Shown piece after piece: positions 58,138 through 64,000 of a stretch of DNA of 64,000 nt. A model generated the notes under the pieces. The model did not search any database, was not told the origin of the DNA, and worked only from the letters and a program-made list of their open reading frames with translations. The position numbers and the translations under genes were made by a program. The stretch's first letter is position 1. Each line of letters begins with the position of its first letter. This DNA comes from Adenophora triphylla var. japonica. Taxonomy: Eukaryota; Streptophyta; Magnoliopsida; Asterales; Campanulaceae. The stretch is taken from contig JAFEMH010003642.1 in the NCBI GenBank assembly GCA_022495995.1, forward strand, positions 124,001 to 188,000, in the 5' to 3' direction.

Positions 58138-58235
58138 CAAGGAAGGGCCTTTTCATTTCATTTTCACCCTAGACTTGTCCCAACTGATCCCAGAGCATAT
58201 TTTTGACCAAAAATTATCAATTTCGATCACTTGCC

Positions 58236-59743
58236 ATGGAAAAACCAATCAGATTGCAAAAGGGGAAAAGAGACCGTTTTCTGTCCGATCTTCAATCTTG
58301 GATGAGGCACAACTTTCAATCTAATAAGGGGTTGTTTGATACCACCTTCAAGATCAAATCTTTATGGCATTTGAAGGATATCCCACTCGATTGGGACCTT
58401 TTGAGGGCCGCAGCAAGGTTTTGGGACGTCCGGAGACATGTTTACTGCTTTTCTTACAATGAACTCGTCCCAACCTTCGAAGACTTCCGGGCATTGATTG
58501 GGGGTCCAGAAATTGAAGCTGTTTCGATTCCTCTGACAGGAGACGTGCCGGTGACGGTAAAGTTGGTGCCTTTTCTCCAAATTTCTACGAAAGAAGCCGA
58601 GGGGATGATGGTAGCCCCTGACAGGATCGATATTTCTGATATCCCGAGCAGGTTTGGGTCTCCGGATACGGCTGCGACCATGGTGGCTATGGATGCCTTC
58701 ATCCTTTGTGTGTTCTCTTTTCTATTCACCGCCGAGTCCTTAGGGGTCTTCCATAGTGGTCTTTTGGACATGGTCAGGGATTGCAGGGCTGGGAAAGACA
58801 TCGTCCCGCTGGTTCTGGGTGAGACTCTGCATGGTATTGATAGGATGGCTAGGGGGACCATTTCATGAGGTCTGAGAGCCCAGCAATGCTTACTCTATGG
58901 TTACAGGAGAGACTTGGGGCTTTGCCTGGGGCTTCGCCTACTTAGTGCCCTTGGGTGCTTTCCCGAAGAGGTGCACCTAGACAACAGGATCAGGGTGGCT
59001 GGGAGCTGATGATGGCTCGACTTTCTACCTCTGACATTCACTGGTGGGTGCCTCACTGGAGGCTGCAGACTCGAAGGACGTTTCAGGAGTCCTACATAGT
59101 GAGGGTTTCGGGGCTTTCTTGGTCATCCTTCTACATACCTTGCTTAGTATCCAGGCAGTTTAGGACCTTGCAGGAGCCTTTAAACGATTGGGTGAACATC
59201 CGTACCATGGAGGTGGTGCCTCTTGATGTGAGGGATCCAGCCAACTTCTCACATTTCTCGCGGACATGGACATACACTGCTTTTCCACCCAGGGCTATTC
59301 TCAAGAGCAGGAAGAGTACCATCTTGACCACGGCATACTTGGACTGGTATGAGAAGGAGATGGGGGCGACTCAGTTCATTTTGGGAGAGAGACGTCAGGC
59401 TTTATTGGGGGTTGATTGTGACTCGAACAGGGCTTTGAGGGAAGCCGAGGCCAAGGCTAGCTGCCATAACCAGTCGGGTGACCTTATTAGGGATATGGAA
59501 GCTCGATATGAGAGGTTATCGGAGGTCGTTCCTCTTACTGAGGCTCATACAGAGGAGGTACGGACTCGTGCCAAGATAGAGAAGACACTTATTGACACAA
59601 GCTTGGTGGAGGCTCCAGTGAGGATTCCTGAGATTGGGATGAGGGAGACCGAAATCATTGAGAAGAAGAGGAAGAGGAAGAACACTCGACGGGGTCGAGG
59701 TAAAGGGAAGAAGAACAAGGAAGACTCAGTGAATGACAACTGA
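58236..59743 (+). pseudogene. DUF7745-like antisense gene of the outer element, frameshifted
   Basis: Collinear with 44419-45920. ORF 58236-58868 (LWHLKDIPLDWDLLRAAARF, FWDVRRHVYCFSYNELVPTF, EDFRALIGGPE) shifts frame near 58858. An in-frame TAG at 58943 follows, then the open part 58955-59743 (FPPRAILKSRKSTILTTAYL, DWYEKEMG) with a basic tail KKRKRKNTRRGRGKGKKNK. ATG 58236 is chosen by alignment with the nested copy. Conservation of layout with the nested gene, despite clear divergence, argues that the protein was kept by selection before decay. Confidence 0.75.
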
Positions 59744-59986
59744 GAGATCTATTCCTAGGATTCCCTTACTGCCATTTGCAAACATAATAGATTATTAGGT
59801 CTTTTATTGTGTATTTTAGTCTTTTGTAGCAGGTTAGCAGAGTCAAGAGTAGACCGTGCTTGAACTCATCAAGAAGTTTTTGATTTGTAAATAACAAGAG
59901 ATATTATCTTAGAACTTTATTCAAGACACATTTCATGAAAATTCTGATGTCTTATTTATTGTTTAGATCGAACCATTTCTGGCTGC
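59744..59986. other. Convergent 3' ends, outer element
   Basis: No gene. AT-rich, leading into GGCTGCCTACGTTCCCC at about 59981, then GGGGCTCAGGTCTTCGTAG, the counterpart of the motif at 46162. Confidence 0.65.
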
Positions 59987-61175
59987 CTACGTTCCCCTTT
60001 TACAAGAAAGACTAAGGGGCTCAGGTCTTCGTAGCTCATTCTGGTGAACTATCGGGATTTTTGTTTGTTTGCCGTCCAGGTCCGCAAGCTTCATTGCTCC
60101 TCCCGAGAGTATCTTCTGCACCACATACGGGCCAATCCAAACGGGTTCCCATTTTCCCAGAGGGTTGTCTCTGGTGGGGGGATTTACTTTCAGCACCAAG
60201 TCACCCTCTTTGATGTCTCTGGCCTTGACTTTTTTGTCAAATGCTCTGGCCATTCGCCTCTGGTAGACTCGGGTGTGTTCCATGGCTTTTAGCCTTCTTT
60301 CATCAAGTAGGGCCATTCTACTTCATTGACGCTGTTTTCCAGGAGGACCCTTAATGACGAGATCTCTAGCTCTACTGGCAGCACTGCTTCCATCCCGTAG
60401 GTCAGGGCAAAGGGGGTTTCTCCCGTGGCTGTTCTGACAGACGTTCTGTAGCCCCAGAGTGCCAGATGCAGCGTTTCAGGCCAGTCACGACCACGGGTGG
60501 CCATTTTCCGGATAATCCGTTCGAGTGTCTTATTGGAAGCTTCTACTGCTCCACTTGTCTGAGGCCTGTATGGGGACGATTTGTGGCGAGTGATTCTGAA
60601 TTCTGACAACAATCTATCACAGTCCCCTTCAAAGTGCGACCCGTTATCTGAAATGACCTCATTGGGCACCCCGTATCTGCACATGATATTTTCTTTGACA
60701 AACCGGGCCACTTTCTTGGAAGTGAGGACCTTGTAGGACTTGGCCTCTACCCACTTTGTGAAGTAGTTGACTGCCACTAGCACAAATTCATGCCCATTGC
60801 TTCCAGCCGGGGCTATTTTCCCTATCACGTCAATACCCCAAGTTGGAAATGGCCAAGGAGTCGTCATGCAGTACAGGTCATGAGGCGGAAGATGATTGAG
60901 GTTGGCAAACCGCTGGCATTTGTCGCACTCTCAGACATGCTAGACACAGTCTATTTTCATGGAAATCCAGTAATAGCCCATTCTGAGGATTACTTGCATT
61001 AACGCTCTGGCATTCATATGAGGACCGCAGGGACCATTGTGGACTTCGGTCATTAACTCTCTTGCCCTTTCTTGGGTGACACATAAGAGGAGTGGTCCCT
61101 GGTACCGTTTCTTGTACAGGTCGCCCCCTAGAATGACATAGTGAGAGGCCAACCGTTTCAAGGCTTGCAAACTCT
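59987..61175 (-). pseudogene. Outer element integrase
   Basis: Nearly full Ty3/gypsy integrase. The N-terminal HHCC-type zinc domain (61170-60890) includes HNGPCGPHMN and ECDKCQ but is interrupted by TAG and TGA. The core has GIDVIGK (first Asp), SDNGSHF (second Asp) and NKTLERIIRKMA (Glu region). The C-terminal part is LVLKVNPPTRDNPLGKWEPVW and GPYVVQKILSGGAMKLADLD. A frameshift near 60310 splits the core from the C-terminus. Confidence 0.93.
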
Positions 61176-61260
61176 TGGCTTTGATGCCTTCCCTTGGTCT
61201 ACCTTCTTCATCCCTGAAAGCCGACTCCCCATCTTTGAGGAACTGATAAATCTGATTGTA

Positions 61261-61775
61261 TCAGGGTTCCTTAACAGGCTCGGGTCCCAAGTCTATTTCA
61301 CAACAAAAAGCAGGGGCTTCTCTTCTACCCACTCTGAATGGTTTTATTGCCTTTCCCTCGGGGATCTCTACCAATGAGGCTAGAGTAGCTAAGGCATCTG
61401 CAAATTTGTTCTTGTCTCTTGGCAGGTAATGGAAGGTCACTTCTCTGAACTGCTCAGTCAACTCTTCCATGTAGGCATGATACTTCTGAAGGTTAGGATC
61501 CACGGTTTTCCACTTGTTGGAGACCTGGTTGATGATCAGGGCTGAGTCTCCATGGACCTCAAGTTCCTTGAAATTTCTTTCTAAGGAAGCCTCCAAACCA
61601 GCAATACAAGCTTCATACTCTGCAGCATTGTTCGTGACAAGGAAGTTCAACTTGATGGCTATTGACGTGTGCTCATCTTTCAGGTTGACCAGTAGCATTC
61701 CTACGCCATTTCCCCATTTGTTAGCAGCTCTATCAAAGAAAAGCTGCCATCGGTTATCAGGCTCAACTACGAAGA
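61261..61775 (-). pseudogene. Outer element second RNase H (archaeal type, aRNH)
   Basis: RVT_3-type RNase H with FFDRAANKWGNGVGMLLV, TNNAAEYEACIAGLEAS, GDSALIINQVSNKWK and KFADALATLASLV. A second, plant/archaeal-type RNase H between the retroviral one and integrase is diagnostic of the Tat lineage. The first catalytic region shows FFDRA where FFDGA is usual. Confidence 0.92.
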
Positions 61776-61776
61776 T

Positions 61777-62396
61777 TCATTCATCTGGGAATTGGGGCTC
61801 AGGCCCTCGGTCCTCATTGCTAGGGAAGTTTGCCAGAAGGTCTGATAGCGCTTGACCCTTGATTTCCTTTCTTGTTACATAGTTGATGTCGTACTCAGCC
61901 AGGAAAAACGACCACTTTGCTAGATGCATTGACAGGGAAGGCTTGTCGAAGATGTACTTGATGGGGTCCATTTTCGAGACCAAGCTCACAGAGTGGGCCT
62001 GCATGTAATGCTTCAGCTTACCGACTACCCAGACCAGTCCTACACAAGTCTTTTCGCACGCTGAGTAATTGAGCTCACTTCCTTGCAGCTTCCGACTGAC
62101 AAAGTAAATGGCGTTTTCTACCCGAGAGTCCTTCTTTTCTTGAGCCATTATAGCCCCAACTGCCGTATCAGTGACAGTGAGATAGAGCAGAAGAGGTTTC
62201 TGTCCATGTGGGGGGCATAGTACCGGGGGATGTACTAAGTATGCCTTGATTTGGTCAAAGGCATCCTGGCATTACTCGGTCCATCTATGTCTGCATTCTT
62301 CTTCATGAGCTTGAAGATGGATTCGCACATGGTAGTCAGCTGGTTGACAAAGCGGCTGATGTACTGTAATTTGCCCATAAAGCTTTTGACCTCTGT
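61777..62396 (-). pseudogene. Outer element first RNase H and connection domain
   Basis: The retroviral-type RNase H piece 62148-61777 has ENAIYFVSRKL, NYSACEKTCVGLVWV, HYMQAHSV and HLAKWSFFLAEYDINY. Upstream, 62150-62396 holds a frameshifted remnant of the connection region (FMGKLQYISRFV). Confidence 0.88.
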
Positions 62397-63215
62397 CTAG
62401 GTTCGAGGCGGCCTCATGTCTGTAATGGCCTTGATCTTTCTAGGATCGACTTCAATACCTCGTTCTGTGACCATATACCCAAGCACTTTTCCCCTTGTCA
62501 CTCCAAAGGTGCATTTGGCAGGGTTCAGTCTCATGGAATGATGTCTCAACCTTTCAAAGAACTTTCGCAGATCGACAAAGTGCTGTCCATCCTCACCTTT
62601 GGAATGGATTATCATGTCATCGACATAGACCTCAATTTCCTTGTGGATCATGTCGTGAAAGAGTGATGTTGCTGCCCTTTGATATGTAGCCCCGACATTC
62701 TTAAGTCCGAAAGGCATCACCGTATAGTAGTACATCCCTCACGGTGTGGTGAAGGCTATTTTTTCTTGGTCCTCCTCGACCATCTTGATCTGGTTGTAGC
62801 TAGCAAAGCCATCAACGAAGGATTTGACTTCGTAGTTAGCAGTGGCATCCACCAGAATGTCTATGTTTGGCAAGGGATAGTCTTCCTTGGGACTGGCCTT
62901 GTTCAGATCCCGGAAATCTACACAACAGCGCACCTTCCCATTGGCCTTAGTCATAGTCACATTGTTTGATAACCATGTCGGATATTCGATGACCCTGATG
63001 AATCCTACCCGCAGTAGCTTCTCAATCTCTTCTTTGACCTGTAGAGACCATTCCGGCTTGATCTTTCTTAGTTTCTGCTTTACTGGCTTGGCATCTGGTG
63101 CTAGAGGGATTCTGTGCTCCACAATCGAACTATCTAGCCCCGGCAGATCCTTATATGACCATGCAAACACATCCATGTATTCTCTAAGCAGATTGACCAG
63201 TCTGTCCTGTTCAGC
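62397..63215 (-). pseudogene. Outer element reverse transcriptase
   Basis: Ty3/gypsy RT in two open pieces (63176-62739, 62735-62397) separated by a single TGA where Trp is expected. Motifs: MDVFAWSYKDLPGLD, VGFIRVIEYPTWLSN, RCCVDFRDLNKASPKEDYPL, MPFGLKNVGATYQRA and the catalytic YVDDMIIHS. An upstream TAG at about 63220 separates it from the linker. Few lesions, so this is the better-preserved pol of the two giant elements. Confidence 0.93.
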
Positions 63216-64000
63216 CCCCTAGAAGAAGTTACCAATCTGTGTCTCTTTAGGTTCCTCGACAGTACCCAAGTTAACACTTGTCAAAACCTCCTCGGCAGCT
63301 TGGGCCCGGTTTTCCTCTTTGTCTGTAACCTGCTTAAAGATTTCTTTAATGTATTGTTCATTTAGTGTGTTTGCATCTTGTTCAAATGATTCATTATTAA
63401 CTGTTGTTAACTTATTAGTTAATTTATCATTTGTTAAGTTGGCAATAAGGGGATACTGAGAAAGATCTATCATTTCATTCAAAGCGAAAGGAAAGATGAC
63501 ATTGGCTACATATTCATAATCTTCAGGCCTGAGGCCTTCAGATGACTCGGAGGACCGGAATTTGAAGATTCCTGACTCACATGACTCTTAACCCTAATGA
63601 CTCTGAACCCTACACTACTTATTAACTGAAGTGTTTGACATGGGTTGGACAGGGGTTACTTCTTCGCTGCTGCTGCCCTGGGGAGAAGCAGTCTTGTTGG
63701 CGTTCTTCAAAAAGCTGGAAACTTCAAACTGATCAAAAGCCTGTCCAGGATCATTCGTAGGTCGGTGCCTCGGGAAGATGGTGAGGGGATCTAAAGAAGC
63801 CTGGTGCAATTTCTCAGCAAGCTCATCCGTGACAACTGGACTCATTGACTGGAGGGTCTAACTCATCTTGTCAAGACACTGCTGGTAGGTCATCTTCTCT
63901 CTGCTGATCTTTGATATCACAACCTTGTCTGTGTAGCCAACAGGAGGGTTGGCCTGGATGATACTGATGAAGTCTTCTTCTTCGGGTTAAACTTTGATTC
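63216..64000 (-). pseudogene. Outer element PR-RT linker, runs off the window
   Basis: 63482-63219 (SQYPLIANLTNDKLTNKLTT) and 63845-63615 match the linker downstream of the G-patch region in the nested element. No conserved enzyme motif. Gag, protease and 5' LTR must lie beyond 64000. Confidence 0.75.

Larger units (their letters stand above)
32513..64000 (-). mobile_element. Outer giant Tat (Ogre-like) element, continues past the window
   Basis: Minus-strand element. The 3' LTR (to 34154) lies left and pol lies right (59987-64000); gag and 5' LTR are beyond the window end. Between pol and the 3' LTR it carries plus-strand genes for a PMD protein (35550-57705) and a DUF7745-like protein (58236-59743). 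A second element of a related family (37021-56556) is inserted in the third PMD intron position. The presence of two RNase H domains assigns it to Tat. Confidence 0.92.

Overview
This window comes from a flowering-plant nuclear genome, most likely a eudicot. It holds spliced genes with GT..AG introns, a plant receptor kinase, plant ABCB transporter exons, an Au-type SINE, a Stowaway MITE, and several plant-specific LTR-retrotransposon lineages. I see no rRNA or tRNA gene and no bacterial-type operon. About 90% of the window is transposable-element DNA, often one element inside another. Species cannot be told from the sequence.

Left part (1-19.8 kb): two broken copies of the 3' half of an ABCB (MDR/P-glycoprotein) transporter gene (about 389-1821 and 15352-17652) share the same frameshifts, so the gene died before it was duplicated. 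Copy 1 carries a 636-bp solo LTR with a perfect 5-bp target duplication. Between the copies lie: rearranged LTR pieces; the 3' end of a giant Ty3/gypsy Tat-lineage element with four tandem arrays and one LTR; a second Tat-type gag with its 5' LTR (minus strand); a fragment of chromovirus reverse transcriptase; a 1467-bp solo LTR with target duplication TAAAC; and a third Tat-type LTR-gag-protease.

Middle (19.8-32.5 kb): the only apparently intact host gene is a two-exon LRR receptor-like kinase (19784-23322, 1040 aa, EFR/Xa21-like subfamily XII, non-RD). It is followed by a complete but coding-dead Ty1/copia element (23529-29995, target duplication ATGAT), a chromovirus gag-PR-RT fragment and a Tat gag fragment.

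Right part (32.5-64 kb): two giant Tat (Ogre-like) elements, one nested in the other. The inner element (37021-56556, 19.5 kb, both LTRs present) sits in an intron of a gene carried by the outer element (about 32513 to beyond 64000). Both read gag-pol on the minus strand. Both carry, between pol and the 3' LTR, a two-gene cassette on the opposite strand: a four-exon plant mobile domain (PMD) gene and a single-exon DUF7745-like gene. In the inner element a deletion of about 2.5 kb has removed RT, both RNases H and part of integrase; the outer copy keeps them, including the archaeal-type second RNase H typical of Tat.

The observation I would follow first: within each element, the LTR promoter and both antisense-gene promoters carry the same short CG-rich palindrome about 30 bp from a TATA-like box, but the palindrome differs between elements (TCCGCGCGGA in the inner, a doubled GCCGTNCGGC-like motif in the outer). 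This looks like a matched regulatory signal that has changed together at three sites. Other points are a recurring GGCTRCCTACGT motif bracketing the antisense cassette, a fossil primer-binding site inside the LTR, a conserved hairpin plus T8 between the two antisense genes, and replacement of the tandem arrays between copies.
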